This document shows positions 17,270 to 27,754 of a stretch of DNA of 64,000 bases, one piece after another. Every line of letters starts with the position of its first letter. Position 1 is the first letter of the stretch. The stretch is from Variovorax boronicumulans (GTDB lineage Bacteria; Pseudomonadota; Gammaproteobacteria; Burkholderiales; Burkholderiaceae_C): positions 62,001 through 126,000 of the forward strand of contig NZ_JAAAFX010000014.1 in the NCBI RefSeq assembly GCF_019352895.1. The letters run 5' to 3'. A program made the position numbers and the translations under genes. The notes under the pieces are model-generated. The model was not told the origin of the DNA. It saw nothing but the letters and a program-made list of their open reading frames with translations, and did not search any database.

Positions 17270-18711
17270 CGGGTTGCTTCCCCGGCCTTGACGGCCAGCG
17301 GCGCAGTCCAGAGGTCCTGCGTCATGTCGGCCAGCCTGGCGTTGCAGTAGAAGCCCTGGCAACGGCCCATGCCGGCCCGCGTGCGTCGGCGCAGCCCGCC
17401 GAAATCACCCGGGGGCACGGGGCTGTTCAGGGCAGCCACGATCTCGCGCCTGGTCACCAGCTCGCAGTGGCAGACGATCTCGCCATGGTCGGGCGCCTGC
17501 CAGTCGCGCGGCCGGCATTCCGCGAGGTTGGGCATGCGCACCGTAGGCACGGCAGGCGACGCGTGCGCGACGGTGCCGAAGCCCGCATGCAGCTGCAGCG
17601 CATGCTGGGCCAGGCCCAGCGCGGCGCTCAGGCCGGTCGAGCGGATCCCGCCCAGCGTGATGACGCGCTGTTCGGCGCGCACGAAGACCCGGTAGGCCTT
17701 GTCCTCGGTCGCGGGGCGCAGGCCCGCATACACCGCGGTCACCGGAATGGCCGCGAGCGCGGGCACGATCTCGGCCGCCTTGCGCAGCAGCATCTCCAGC
17801 GTGGCCTGCTCGACCGTGGCCCGGTCCCGGTCTTCCTGCTCCTCGGCGGTCGGGCCGACGAGCACGTTCCCGAAGGCCGTGGGGCACACCACGATGCCCT
17901 TGGTGATCTCGGTGGGCACGGGCAGGACGATGCGCGGCACGTAGCGCGCGGCGGCCTTGTCGAGCACCACGAACTGGCCCTTGCGCGGCCGGATCTCGAA
18001 GCTGCGGGGCAGGCCCAGCCGCTCGTCGACGAGGTCGCCGAACAGTCCCGCGGCGTTCACGACCGACGCGGCCTCGACCCGGCCCGCGGTGGTCTGCAGG
18101 TGCCAGCCGCCGTCGAAGCTGCCTCGCACGAGTTCGGCATGGCGCAGGAACACCGCGCCCAGCGCCACGGCCTGGGTCAGGTAGGCGAGCGGGGCCGACC
18201 ACGGGTCGATCACGTGCTCGTCGACCACCTCCAGCGCCTGCACCAGCCGCTCGGACAGGTGCGGCATGGACTGCCGCGCTTCCTTCGCGCCGAGCATGCG
18301 AAGCTTCTGCACCCCGTTGCGCCGGCCCTGCGCCTCGATGGCGGCCAGCTTGTCGGCCTGCTGCGCGTCCCAGGCGCACACCAGCGCGCCGGTCTGCACC
18401 AGCGGGAGGTTGAGTCCGTCGGCGATCTGAAGGTATTCCTCCCGGCCCGCCTGGACCAGGGCGTGCTCCAGGCTGTCCGGCGGCGCATCGAAGCCGGTGT
18501 GGAGGATGGCGCTGTTCGCCTTGGATGCGCCCGACAGCAGGTCCGCCCCCTTCTCGATCAGCACGACCCGCGCGCCGGCCAGCGCGAAGCGGCGGGCCAC
18601 GGCGCAGCCGACCACGCCGGCGCCAATGATGGCGACGTCGAACCGCCCCTTGGCGGCACTGGCCTCGTTCTGAGCGCCGGCACGCGCTTCGTTCACAACA
18701 CATTCGGTCAT
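17266..18711 (-). CDS. GlpA-like FAD-dependent dehydrogenase with C-terminal [2Fe-2S] (BFD-like) domain
   Basis: The 481-residue protein starts with a DAO-type FAD fold (FDVAIIGAGVVGCAVARRFA, SGASKANSAILHTGFDA) typical of anaerobic glycerol-3-phosphate dehydrogenase subunit A. The C-terminus has four cysteines in a BFD-like pattern (C414, C416, C451, C456; motifs VCHCELVTRREI and GRCQGFYC), expected to bind a [2Fe-2S] cluster. It is the first gene of the operon and its stop overlaps the next gene. The substrate is likely a polyol phosphate or 2-hydroxy compound; glycerol 3-phosphate is the default guess. Confidence 0.87.
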   Translation of the reverse strand: MTECVVNEARAGAQNEASAAKGRFDVAIIGAGVVGCAVARRFALAGARVVLIEKGADLLSGASKANSAILHTGFDAPPDSLEHALVQAGREEYLQIADGLNLPLVQTGALVCAWDAQQADKLAAIEAQGRRNGVQKLRMLGAKEARQSMPHLSERLVQALEVVDEHVIDPWSAPLAYLTQAVALGAVFLRHAELVRGSFDGGWHLQTTAGRVEAASVVNAAGLFGDLVDERLGLPRSFEIRPRKGQFVVLDKAAARYVPRIVLPVPTEITKGIVVCPTAFGNVLVGPTAEEQEDRDRATVEQATLEMLLRKAAEIVPALAAIPVTAVYAGLRPATEDKAYRVFVRAEQRVITLGGIRSTGLSAALGLAQHALQLHAGFGTVAHASPAVPTVRMPNLAECRPRDWQAPDHGEIVCHCELVTRREIVAALNSPVPPGDFGGLRRRTRAGMGRCQGFYCNARLADMTQDLWTAPLAVKAGEATR

Positions 18712-18760
18712 TTTTATGCCAACTTTCGGCGATTTGTGGCTGAATCATAGTATCTTTCTG

Positions 18761-18779
18761 CCCGAACGTACACATCGGG
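18761..18779. promoter_or_regulatory. Inverted repeat upstream of the GlpA-like operon
   Basis: CCCGA (18761-18765) and TCGGG (18775-18779) form an inverted repeat about 50 bases upstream of the minus-strand operon start. It shares the core TCGG with the direct repeats at 19039-19069 and is a candidate site for the operon's DeoR regulator. Confidence 0.35.
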
Positions 18780-19038
18780 TAGACCCTTTCAATGCGAACG
18801 GTCGATGCTTCCTTGGGTGGATCTTCAACCGAACACGGGGGGCGAAAGGTGCGTGATGCACCGCATCCCGGCGTGCATCACTCGAGAAAAAGCAGAGTTC
18901 TTCCAATGAGAAGACCAATCGACGGGGCATCGTGCGGGGCCCGGCTCCGCGCATCGCCAGACTTGCACCGAATCGGAACCCACGTCGCACCAGGGCTGTG
19001 CCCGATGGCACCGAGCCAGAGCTTTTTGGATGAATTTG

Positions 19039-19069
19039 GACCATTCGGTAGATAAAAATGACCATTCGG
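19039..19069. promoter_or_regulatory. Paired 10-bp direct repeat upstream of the amidase operon
   Basis: GACCATTCGG occurs at 19039-19048 and 19060-19069. The 21-base period is two helical turns, so a regulator could bind both copies on one DNA face. The sites lie about 100 bases before the amidase start. DeoR/GlpR operators often contain TTCG cores; assignment to the regulator at 13358 is inference. Confidence 0.45.
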
Positions 19070-19167
19070 GTAAATACGATGTGAGGTATGACTGATATGG
19101 TCTGAAAATTGCAGGCACTGCGAAGTCATTTTTCCAACAACGCCCGAACGGGCATCACGAGGTACAT

Positions 19168-20616
19168 ATGGATAGAAAGTTGAGCGAACTGGATGCGGTG
19201 GCCTGCGCGGAACTGGTCGCCAGCGGCGAGGTCAGCGCCGTCGAGATGGTCGAAGCGGCCATCGATCGCATCGAGCAGGTCAATGGCGATGTGCATGCGG
19301 TCATCCATCCACGCTACGAGCGTGCGCTCGACGAAGCCCGTCGCGCGCAGAACGGCACCGGCCGCTTCCGCGGCGTGCCGATCCTCGTGAAGGACCTCGA
19401 CGGTACGCTGGCCGGCGAGCCCTACCACGGCGGCATGAAGTTCCTGAAGGAACTGGGCTGGAAGGAGACCGAGGACTCGACCTTGTTCCGCCGCCTCAAG
19501 GACGCCGGCTTCATCGTCGTGGGCAAGACCAACACGCCCGAGCTCGGGACCATGACGACCACCGAGCCGCTGGCGCACGGCCCGACCCGCAACCCCTACA
19601 ACCTCGAACATTCGACCGGCGGCTCCAGCGGCGGCTCGGCCGCGGCGGTCGCGGCCCGCATGGTGCCGCTGGCCCACGCGGGCGACGGCGGCGGCTCCAT
19701 CCGCGTGCCAGCCAGCGAATGCGGCCTGGTCGGCCTGAAGCCCTCGCGCGGCCGCGTCTCGCTAGGGCCGGTCGAAAGCGAAGGCTGGGCCGGCATGGTG
19801 AGCCGCCACGTGGTCACCCGGACCGTGCGCGACAGCGCGGCGGTGCTGGACATCCTGGGCCAGCCGATGCCCGGCGACCCCTACGGCCCGCTGCAGGCGG
19901 CGCCTGCGGGCGGCTATGAAGGCGTCCATCGGATCGCGCCGCCGCGGCTGCGCGCGGGCCTGATGCTGCAGACGCCCGGCAACGAATACCCGATGGACCC
20001 CGAAGTGATCGAGGCCACCCGGCTGTGCGGCCGGCTGCTCGAGGGCATGGGCCACGCGGTCGACGAGTCGCATCCGCGCGCGCTCGACAACGACGTGATG
20101 ATGAGCAACGTCGGCGTGATCATCCGCACCTGGACCGCCGCCTCGCTGGAAGCCTGGGGCGAGCGCATCGGCCGGAAGATCGTCGAGTCGGACATCGAGC
20201 CGCTGAACTGGGTGTACCTCCAGGACGGCCAGACCTACAACGCCGTGCAGTACGTGCGTGCGCTGGAGCGGCTGCACGCGTGGTCGCGCGATGTCGAGAG
20301 CTGGTGGAACGACTACGACATCCTGGTCACGCCCACGGTCTGCGAACTGCCGCCCAAGCTGGGCGCGTTCCGCACGACCGACGACCCCTGGGCGCCCTTC
20401 CACAAGGGCAAGGTCATCTCGGCCATGGCGCGACCCTTCAACGTCACCGGCCAGCCGGCCATCTCCGTGCCGTTGACCGTGTCGAAGTCCGGACTGCCGA
20501 TCGGCATCCAGATCGTCGCCAGCGAAGGCCGCGAAGACCTGCTGCTGCAGATCGCGGCGCAGCTGGAAACCCAGCTGCAGTGGCAAGACCGCCGCCCCAC
20601 CCATTCCGCCCGTTGA
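19168..20616 (+). CDS. Amidase (amidase-signature family)
   Basis: The 482-residue enzyme belongs to the Ser-cisSer-Lys amidases that hydrolyse amide bonds. Lys75 (PILVKDLDG), the [10 protein letters not shown] loop (residues 151-160) and the nucleophile Ser178 in [13 protein letters not shown] make the triad complete. GatA is unlikely because no gatB/gatC is adjacent. It is 17 bases ahead of a dipeptide-type ABC transporter operon, so it probably hydrolyses the imported amide or peptide-like compound. No signal peptide is visible; a GAGGT site lies just before the ATG. Confidence 0.9.
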   Translation: MDRKLSELDAVACAELVASGEVSAVEMVEAAIDRIEQVNGDVHAVIHPRYERALDEARRAQNGTGRFRGVPILVKDLDGTLAGEPYHGGMKFLKELGWKETEDSTLFRRLKDAGFIVVGKTNTPELGTMTTTEPLAHGPTRNPYNLEHSTGGSSGGSAAAVAARMVPLAHAGDGGGSIRVPASECGLVGLKPSRGRVSLGPVESEGWAGMVSRHVVTRTVRDSAAVLDILGQPMPGDPYGPLQAAPAGGYEGVHRIAPPRLRAGLMLQTPGNEYPMDPEVIEATRLCGRLLEGMGHAVDESHPRALDNDVMMSNVGVIIRTWTAASLEAWGERIGRKIVESDIEPLNWVYLQDGQTYNAVQYVRALERLHAWSRDVESWWNDYDILVTPTVCELPPKLGAFRTTDDPWAPFHKGKVISAMARPFNVTGQPAISVPLTVSKSGLPIGIQIVASEGREDLLLQIAAQLETQLQWQDRRPTHSAR

Positions 20617-20633
20617 CCGATGGAGTATTGAAG

Positions 20634-22214
20634 ATGAGCCCCGTTCTTTCCCGCCTCGCCCGGACCCTGCAACTGAGCGCCGTCGCCGCGCTGCTCGGCG
20701 TCACCGCCGCCCATGCCCAACTCCACGACAAGAAGACGCTGACCGCCGTGCTGGAGGCGGACGTGCGGGTACTCGACCCGTCGTTCACCACGGTCTACAT
20801 CACGCGCACCTTCGGCTTCATGGTGTACGACACGCTGTTCTCGCAGGCCGAGGACGGCTCGGTCAAGCCGCAGATGCTCGAGAGCTTCGACATCAGCCCC
20901 GACAAGATGGTCTACAAGTTCGTCCTGCGTGACGGCCTCAAGTTCCATGACGGCAGCAAGGTCACCTCGGCCGACGTGGTGGCCTCGCTGCAGCGCTGGG
21001 GCCAGAAGGACGCCCTGGGCAAGGCCCTCACGGCGGCCACCAAGAGCCTGGTCGCGACCGACGAGAAGACCATCGTCCTGACACTGGGCAAGCCCTACGG
21101 CCAGGTGCTGCAGACGTTGGGCAAGCCCTCGGCGATGGTGCCCTTCATCATGCCGGCGCGCCTGGCCAAGACGCCCCTGAGCGAGCAGGTGCCCGAGATC
21201 ATCGGCTCGGGTCCCTTCGTCTTCAAGCGCAGCGAGTGGAAGCCCGGCAGCCAGATGACCTTCGAGCGCTTCAAGGACTACGTGCCGCGCAAGGAGGCCG
21301 TGGACTTCCTGGCGGGCGGCAAGGTCGCCAAGGTGGACCGGGTGATATGGAAGGTCATCCCTGATGCGAACACCGCCATCTCGGCGCTGCAGGCCGGCGA
21401 GGTCGACTATGTGCAGTACCCGAGCTTCGACATGCTGAAGCTGCTGCAGAAGGACCCGAGCGTCCAGCTCGTGAGCGCCAAGGGCGCGGGCATGTTCATG
21501 GGCCACTTCCGCCTGAACCACCTCGAGAAGCCCTTCGACGACCCGGCGATCCGGCGCGTTGTCAACATGGCCGTCGACTCGTCGAAGTTCATGGCCGCGC
21601 TGGGCGTGCCGCCCGAGTACGCGGTCACGAACTGCCTGGCCTACTTCAGCTGCGGCGGGACCTACGAGACCAATGCGGGCAGCGAACTCGTCGCGCCGCG
21701 CAGCATCGCGGCGGCCAAGGCCGCCCTGGCCAAGACCAAGTACAAGGGCGAGAAGATCACCATCCTGCAGGGCACGGACATCGAGGCGCCGCGCGTGTCG
21801 GCCGAAGTGCTGGCCCAGTCGCTGCGCGAAGTCGGCTTCAACGTCGACCTCCAGAGCATGGACTGGGGCAGCGTGGTGTCCAAGCGGGCCTCGAAGACCG
21901 GATGGCACATGTTCTCCGTGCACAACGCGGGTTACGACATGGCCAACCCGCTCACCAACCTCTACATCGGCAGCAACTGCGCCGACTACCCGGGCTGGTC
22001 CTGCGACGAGCGCATCACGAAGAAGCTCGCCGAGTTCCGCGAGACCGCGGACCTCGCCAAGCAGAAGGAATTGGCGGCCGACATCCAGAAGCTGGCCTAC
22101 GAGACCACGCCTTCCGTCGTCTGGGGCCAGTTCGCCCAGCCCGCGGCGCTCAGCAAGGAGCTCAAGGGAATGATCAATTCGTCGATTCCAGTGTTCTGGA
22201 ACGTCTCGAAGTAA
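20634..22214 (+). CDS. ABC transporter solute-binding protein, family 5 (DppA/OppA-like)
   Basis: The 526-residue periplasmic protein has a clear Sec signal peptide (LQLSAVAALLGVTAAHA, cut before QLHDKK) and family-5 landmarks: SFDISPDKMVYKFVLRDGLKFHDG, SADVVASLQRWG, GSGPFVFKRSEW and FRLNHLEKPFDDPAIRRVV. It delivers the ligand to the permeases encoded next. The ATG at 20634 is the only start compatible with the signal peptide. Confidence 0.92.
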   Translation: MSPVLSRLARTLQLSAVAALLGVTAAHAQLHDKKTLTAVLEADVRVLDPSFTTVYITRTFGFMVYDTLFSQAEDGSVKPQMLESFDISPDKMVYKFVLRDGLKFHDGSKVTSADVVASLQRWGQKDALGKALTAATKSLVATDEKTIVLTLGKPYGQVLQTLGKPSAMVPFIMPARLAKTPLSEQVPEIIGSGPFVFKRSEWKPGSQMTFERFKDYVPRKEAVDFLAGGKVAKVDRVIWKVIPDANTAISALQAGEVDYVQYPSFDMLKLLQKDPSVQLVSAKGAGMFMGHFRLNHLEKPFDDPAIRRVVNMAVDSSKFMAALGVPPEYAVTNCLAYFSCGGTYETNAGSELVAPRSIAAAKAALAKTKYKGEKITILQGTDIEAPRVSAEVLAQSLREVGFNVDLQSMDWGSVVSKRASKTGWHMFSVHNAGYDMANPLTNLYIGSNCADYPGWSCDERITKKLAEFRETADLAKQKELAADIQKLAYETTPSVVWGQFAQPAALSKELKGMINSSIPVFWNVSK

Positions 22215-22229
22215 CGCGCAGCGCACGTC

Positions 22230-23171
22230 ATGCCAAGGCTGATTCTCTCCCGGCTGATGGCGACCATTCCGGTGGTCGTCATCGTGGCCCTCTTCATTTT
22301 CCTGATGCTGCGACTCAGCCCTGGCGACCCGGCCATCATCATGGCCGGCGACAACGCCACGCCGGCGGAGCTGGTCGCCATTCGCGCCCAGCTCGGCCTC
22401 GACCAGCCGCTGATCCTGAGTTTCCTGCGGTGGGCGGGCCACGTCGTCCAGGGCGACCTGGGCATGTCGCTGTTCGCGCACATCCCCGTGACCGAGCTCA
22501 TCGGCCAGCGGCTGGAACCCACGCTGATGCTGACCCTGTGCGCCACCCTGTTCTCGGTCACGGTCGCCGTGCCGCTGGGCGTGGTGGCGGGCATCCACCA
22601 GGGCAAGCTCATCGACCGGATCGTGATGGTGATGGTCGTGCTGGGCTTCTCGCTGCCGGTGTTCCTCATCGGCTACGGGCTGGTGCGGGAGCTGTCCATC
22701 CAGGCCGGCCTGTTCCCGGTCCAGGGCTATGTCTCGATCTTCGAAGACCCGCTCAAATCGCTGCATCACCTGGTGCTGCCGACCGTCACGGTGGGACTGG
22801 CCTATGCGTCGCTGGTGGCACGCATGACGCGCTCCTCGATCATCGAGGTGATGAAGCAGGACTACATCCGCACGGCCCGGGCGAAGGGGCTCAGGCCGCT
22901 GGTGGTGTTGGGCATCCATGCGCTCAAGAACGCCTCGCCGCCGATCATCACCACCATCGGCGCCGGCGTGGCGGTGCTGCTCGGCGGCGTGGTGGTCACC
23001 GAAAGCGTGTTCGCCATTCCCGGCCTGGGCCGGCTCACGGTGGACGTGGTGCTGCGCCGCGACTACCCGGTGATCCAGGGGCTGCTGCTGCTCTTCTCCG
23101 GCCTCTACTTCCTGGTCAACCTGGCCGTTGACATCCTCTACGTGATGGTCGATCCACGGGTCCGCACATGA
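22230..23171 (+). CDS. ABC transporter permease (DppB-like)
   Basis: The 313-residue inner-membrane protein begins MPRLILSRLMATIPVVVIVA and shows six hydrophobic segments, LSPGDPAIIM and the cytoplasmic EAA-type loop YIRTARAKGLRPLVVLGIHAL. It pairs with the permease encoded next, which overlaps its stop by four bases. Confidence 0.92.
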   Translation: MPRLILSRLMATIPVVVIVALFIFLMLRLSPGDPAIIMAGDNATPAELVAIRAQLGLDQPLILSFLRWAGHVVQGDLGMSLFAHIPVTELIGQRLEPTLMLTLCATLFSVTVAVPLGVVAGIHQGKLIDRIVMVMVVLGFSLPVFLIGYGLVRELSIQAGLFPVQGYVSIFEDPLKSLHHLVLPTVTVGLAYASLVARMTRSSIIEVMKQDYIRTARAKGLRPLVVLGIHALKNASPPIITTIGAGVAVLLGGVVVTESVFAIPGLGRLTVDVVLRRDYPVIQGLLLLFSGLYFLVNLAVDILYVMVDPRVRT

Positions 23172-23986
23172 AACTGCTCAGAACCCGCAACATCCTCGCG
23201 CTCGTCTGCGCGACCTACCTGCTGCTGCTGGTCGTGTCGACGCTCTTCGCCAGCCAGCTCACGAGCTTCGATCCCAAGGCGATGGCACCGCTGCAGCGCC
23301 TGCAGGCGCCATCGATGGCGCACTGGTTCGGCACCGACTCGTTCGGCCGCGACGTTTTCACGCGCACCCTCTACGGCGGCCGGGTCAGCCTCGTGGTGGG
23401 CGTGGCCGTGACGGTGCTGGCGCTGCTCATCGGCACCACCATCGGCCTGGTCAGCGGCTACTTCAGCGCGCTGGACAAGATCCTGATGCGCATCATGGAC
23501 GGCATCATGTCCATGCCCGGCATCGTACTGGCCGTGGCGCTGATGGCACTCTTCAACGCCGACATCAAGACCGTGGTGATCGCCATCACCATCCCCGAGA
23601 TCCCGCGCGTGGCGCGGCTCGTGCGCTCGGTGGTGCTGACCATCCGCGAGCAGGAGTTCGTGCAGGCCGCCATCGTGACCGGCTGCACGGTGCCGCAGAT
23701 CCTGTACCGCCACATCCTGCCCAACGCGGCCGGGCCGCTGGCGGTGCAGGCCACCTTCGTCTGCGCCTCGGCGATCCTGCTGGAGGCCTACCTGAGCTTC
23801 CTGGGCGTCGGCCTGCCGCAGGAGACGCCGACCTGGGGCAACATCATGAGCGGCGGCCGGCTGTCGGTGCAGGTCGCCTTCTGGGCCATCCTCTATCCCG
23901 GCATCGTGCTCGCGCTCACGATCCTCGCGGTCAATGTGCTGGGCGACAGCATCCGTGACCTGTTCGACCCCAAAGGAAAGAAGTGA
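23168..23986 (+). CDS. ABC transporter permease (DppC-like)
   Basis: The 272-residue membrane protein has the DppC hallmark [21 protein letters not shown] after the first membrane segment, and the EAA loop [21 protein letters not shown]. It forms the channel with the DppB-like protein. Start and stop overlap both neighbours (ATGA upstream, a single shared base downstream). Confidence 0.92.
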   Translation: MKLLRTRNILALVCATYLLLLVVSTLFASQLTSFDPKAMAPLQRLQAPSMAHWFGTDSFGRDVFTRTLYGGRVSLVVGVAVTVLALLIGTTIGLVSGYFSALDKILMRIMDGIMSMPGIVLAVALMALFNADIKTVVIAITIPEIPRVARLVRSVVLTIREQEFVQAAIVTGCTVPQILYRHILPNAAGPLAVQATFVCASAILLEAYLSFLGVGLPQETPTWGNIMSGGRLSVQVAFWAILYPGIVLALTILAVNVLGDSIRDLFDPKGKK

Positions 23987-24849
23987 TGAGCGTCAACGTT
24001 CTCGAGGTCAAGGGGCTGTCGATCGCGGTCGGCGGCGAGGAGGGCGACAGCTCGCTCGTGCGCGACGTCAACTTCTCGCTGGTCGAGGGGAAGACCGTCG
24101 GCATCGTCGGCGAAAGCGGCAGCGGCAAGACGCTGACGTCGCTTGCGCTGATGGGCCTGCTGAGCCCGCCCCTGAAGGTGACGGCCGGCAGCATCCGGCT
24201 CGCCGGCGAGGAACTGGTGGGCGCGTCGGAGCAACGGCTGCGCGAACTGCGCGGCAACCGGATGGCGATGGTCTTCCAGGAACCGATGACCTCGCTCAAT
24301 CCCGTGCTGAGCATCGGCTATCAGCTCTCGGAAGCCCTGATGGTGCACAGCGGCTGCAGCCGCAAGGAGGCACTGGCCAAGGCCGTGCAATTGCTCGACC
24401 GCGTGCGGATCCCCAAGGCCAGGGAGCGGCTCAAGAGCTATCCGCACGAGCTCTCGGGCGGGATGCGCCAGCGCGTGATGATCGCGATGGCCATGATGTG
24501 CGACCCGAAGGTGATCGTGGCCGACGAGCCGACCACGGCGCTGGACGTCACGGTGCAGGCCGAGGTGCTGATGCTGCTCAAGGACCTGCAGCGCGAGTAC
24601 CGCACGGCCGTGGTGTTCATCTCGCACGACCTGGGCGTGATCGGCGACGTCTGCGACGAGGTCATGGTCATGTACCGCGGCGACGTCGTCGAGACCGGCG
24701 TGGTGACCGAGGTGCTGCAGCGGCCCCGCCATGCGTACACTGCCGCGCTGCTGGCGGCACGGCCGGCCTTCCACCGGGGTGCGCATGCGCTTCGACTGGA
24801 CAAGAGGACGCGGCTGGCGGACCTGAACTCAATGATGGAGGCCACGTGA
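23986..24849 (+). CDS. ABC transporter ATP-binding protein (DppD-like)
   Basis: The 287-residue ATPase has Walker [12 protein letters not shown], signature [15 protein letters not shown], Walker [15 protein letters not shown] and the switch histidine in [11 protein letters not shown]. The C-terminal tail is shorter than in typical DppD. It overlaps both neighbours by one base; a GTG three bases earlier is a possible start. It energises the importer as a heterodimer with the next product. Confidence 0.9.
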   Translation: MSVNVLEVKGLSIAVGGEEGDSSLVRDVNFSLVEGKTVGIVGESGSGKTLTSLALMGLLSPPLKVTAGSIRLAGEELVGASEQRLRELRGNRMAMVFQEPMTSLNPVLSIGYQLSEALMVHSGCSRKEALAKAVQLLDRVRIPKARERLKSYPHELSGGMRQRVMIAMAMMCDPKVIVADEPTTALDVTVQAEVLMLLKDLQREYRTAVVFISHDLGVIGDVCDEVMVMYRGDVVETGVVTEVLQRPRHAYTAALLAARPAFHRGAHALRLDKRTRLADLNSMMEAT

Positions 24850-25676
24850 TGCCCAACACCGCAGCGATGCCGGTACCCCGTGCCGATGCCCACGTTCTCG
24901 AGGCCCGCAACCTCGTCAAGGACTACAAGACCAAAAAGAGCGAGGACGGCAGCAAGACCTTCCGCGCCGTCGACGGCGTCTCCTTCAACCTGGCGCGCGG
25001 CCAGACCCTGAGCATCGTGGGCGAGAGCGGCAGCGGCAAGTCGACGGTGGCGCGGATGATCATGCGGCTGATCGAACCCACGAGCGGCCAGGTGAACATC
25101 GACGGGCGCGACTGGCTGGCGCTCAGGGGCTCGGCGTTGCGCGCCGCGCGCCGCAAGCTCCAGCTGGTCTTCCAGGACCCGTACTCCTCGATCAACCCGC
25201 GCATGAAGGTCCACCAGATCGTCTCGGAGCCGCTGCGGAATTTCGGCCTCTGCCCAGCCTCGCAACTGAAGGACCGCGCGGCCGAACTGCTCGAGAAGGT
25301 GGGGCTGCCGACCTCCGCGCTGGAGCGCTATCCGCACCAGTTCTCGGGCGGGCAACGCCAGCGCATCGTGATCGCGCGCGCGCTGGCCTCGGAGCCGGAG
25401 ATCATCATCTGCGATGAGGCCGTGTCGGCGCTCGATGTTTCGATCCAGGCCCAGATCCTGAACCTGCTGCGCGACATCCAGGCCAAGACCGACGTGGCCT
25501 TCCTGTTCATCTCGCACGACCTCGCCGTGGTCCAGCACATCAGCGACGAGGTCCTGGTCATGCGCAAGGGACAGGTCGTCGAGCAGGGGGATGTGCGCAG
25601 CCTCTTCTCGGCGCCGAAGCACGAGTACACCGTCAAGCTGCTGGATTCGGTGCCGGGGCAGCGGCTCTTTTCCTAG
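24849..25676 (+). CDS. ABC transporter ATP-binding protein (DppF-like)
   Basis: The 275-residue ATPase has Walker A GESGSGKSTVARMI, signature FSGGQRQRIVIARAL, Walker B IIICDEAVSALDVS and switch region FISHDLAVVQH. An N-terminal extension of about 15 residues precedes the first strand (VLEARNLVKDYK). It is the last gene of the amidase/ABC operon; a 7-bp hairpin starts at its stop codon. Confidence 0.9.
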   Translation: MPNTAAMPVPRADAHVLEARNLVKDYKTKKSEDGSKTFRAVDGVSFNLARGQTLSIVGESGSGKSTVARMIMRLIEPTSGQVNIDGRDWLALRGSALRAARRKLQLVFQDPYSSINPRMKVHQIVSEPLRNFGLCPASQLKDRAAELLEKVGLPTSALERYPHQFSGGQRQRIVIARALASEPEIIICDEAVSALDVSIQAQILNLLRDIQAKTDVAFLFISHDLAVVQHISDEVLVMRKGQVVEQGDVRSLFSAPKHEYTVKLLDSVPGQRLFS

Positions 25677-25694
25677 GCCGCGGGACACGCGGCC
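25676..25694 (+). terminator. GC hairpin at the end of the amidase/ABC operon
   Basis: GGCCGCG (25676-25682) pairs with CGCGGCC (25688-25694) around a 5-base loop, starting at the last base of the dppF-like stop. There is no T tract, so it may protect the mRNA 3' end or assist Rho rather than act alone. Confidence 0.4.
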
Positions 25695-26411
25695 GCAAAG
25701 GAATGCGGTGGAGGCTGCGATGCAGCGGGAAGGCCGCGCTGACGCGCGCTGGTCGGAGAGGGGCAGCATCGCGTCTCTTCGGCCGTCCGGTGTCGATCCG
25801 TGCCTGGCGCGGAGGCGATGCAGGCGCGGTGCGCGGCCATCTTCAAAACAGGTTGTGCTGAGGTCGCATCGGTGCAGTGCATCAAAAGACTGTGTGGATA
25901 TGCAGTATTTATGTGGGTTGGCGCAACGGACCAGATGCCTGAAACCGAATGAATCGCTGCCTTCGCGCACCGACTGCACCGTCATTGGCATACCGTTGAC
26001 CCGCTCGAGCTGGAGGCCGTGGCCACCGAGATCTCGCACGACCAGCGTCCTGCCATGCGCATTCGCGGCTTCCCTCCAGAGGTCGCTGAGATCGGGCGCT
26101 TCCGGGCTTGCCCTTGCTTGCCAGCCTGATCTGTGGTCGCGAGATTGTCCCTCGGGCGCCGTCTCTGGGCGGCAGCGACACACGGATTGCCATCACGCGA
26201 TAGTCACGCCTGGCACTGGCGCTTGGCGCACCCTGGGTCGTCGCCTGTCTCAACCGACCCGCGTCAGCGAGGTCGTCTCAGGCCGTTCGCGCCAGTCTTC
26301 CGCTCTCATGAAGAGATGTCTATGCCGCGTCATGGCTGCTGAGCCCGGGACCGGCGTACTCGATCCCGACCGCGCTTTGGTCGTGCCCTGCGACGTCAGC
26401 GGCGTCGATCC
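25695..26411. other. Gene-poor stretch without a convincing intact gene
   Basis: About 700 bases hold only short, broken frames. A minus-strand segment around 25975-26090 reads SDLWREAANAHGRTLVV and RDLGGHGL, faintly like the C-terminal part of some alpha/beta-hydrolases, but it has no start, no catalytic elbow and no defined end. The base composition is mixed and less coding-like than the flanks. I see decayed DNA here. Confidence 0.5.
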
Positions 26412-26690
26412 ATCCTGAAAACCTCGGTGATCTCCGAGTGCTTCCGCAAGCACGACCTGAACCGGCCGGGCTAGGAGAGGCTCTTCGAGGCGCGGGCGGT
26501 GGGGTTCAAAAGCTTGAACGACTACCACCGGCGCATCAACGATCCGGCCCTGGCCATCGACGAAGGCTGCATCCTGGTGATGAGCGTGGCGGGGCCCTGG
26601 CCGGGCTCGGCGGAGGTGGTCAACATGCAGCCGCCCGATGCGCTGATCCGCCCACGCTGGGCGGCCGACAGGCGCATCGAGCGGCCGCGC
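26412..26690 (+). pseudogene. Relic of an IlvD/Edd-family sugar-acid dehydratase (xylonate dehydratase-like)
   Basis: The plus strand reads LKTSVISECFRK, then a stop (TAG at 26472-26474), then ERLFEARAVGF, DYHRRINDPALAIDEGCILV and GPWPGSAEVVNMQPPDALIRP in the same frame. These segments follow the order of the C-terminal domain of xylonate/arabonate-type dehydratases (family pattern: EDYHxRIDDPxLxID, then GYPGxAEVVNMxPP). After LIRP the homology continues only after a frame change (PTLGGRQ, compare PxxGDGRQSG). The catalytic N-terminal two-thirds are missing. It lies just downstream of the minus-strand xylose operon, in opposite orientation. Confidence 0.82.
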
Positions 26691-26730
26691 CGCGCGCGAT
26701 GGAACCGGCGCCGATGCGCGCCACGCATCT

Positions 26731-27684
<954 letters not shown>

Positions 27685-27754
27685 GATATGTCTCCTATGG
27701 GGTTTTCTTGGGCGTCAAAGTCCGCGCGCTGCCGGCTGGCCACCGCGCGCATCG

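Larger units (their letters stand above)
18712..19167. promoter_or_regulatory. Divergent intergenic region (456 bp) between the polyol operon and the amidase/ABC operon
   Basis: No convincing gene is present. The stretch looks visibly less GC-rich than its surroundings and carries symmetric elements annotated separately. Both flanking operons start from it. The minus-strand open frame at 18745-19065 lacks coding character. Confidence 0.6.

Noticed and set aside
18745-19065. 106-codon minus-strand frame in the divergent intergenic region
   Set aside because: It lacks third-position bias and any recognisable motif, and it would cover the promoter region of both operons.
20313-22919. Long minus-strand open frame (868 codons) opposite the binding protein and permease
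   Set aside because: Its composition (His/Arg/Gln-rich) is that of an antisense shadow; the plus-strand genes are certain.
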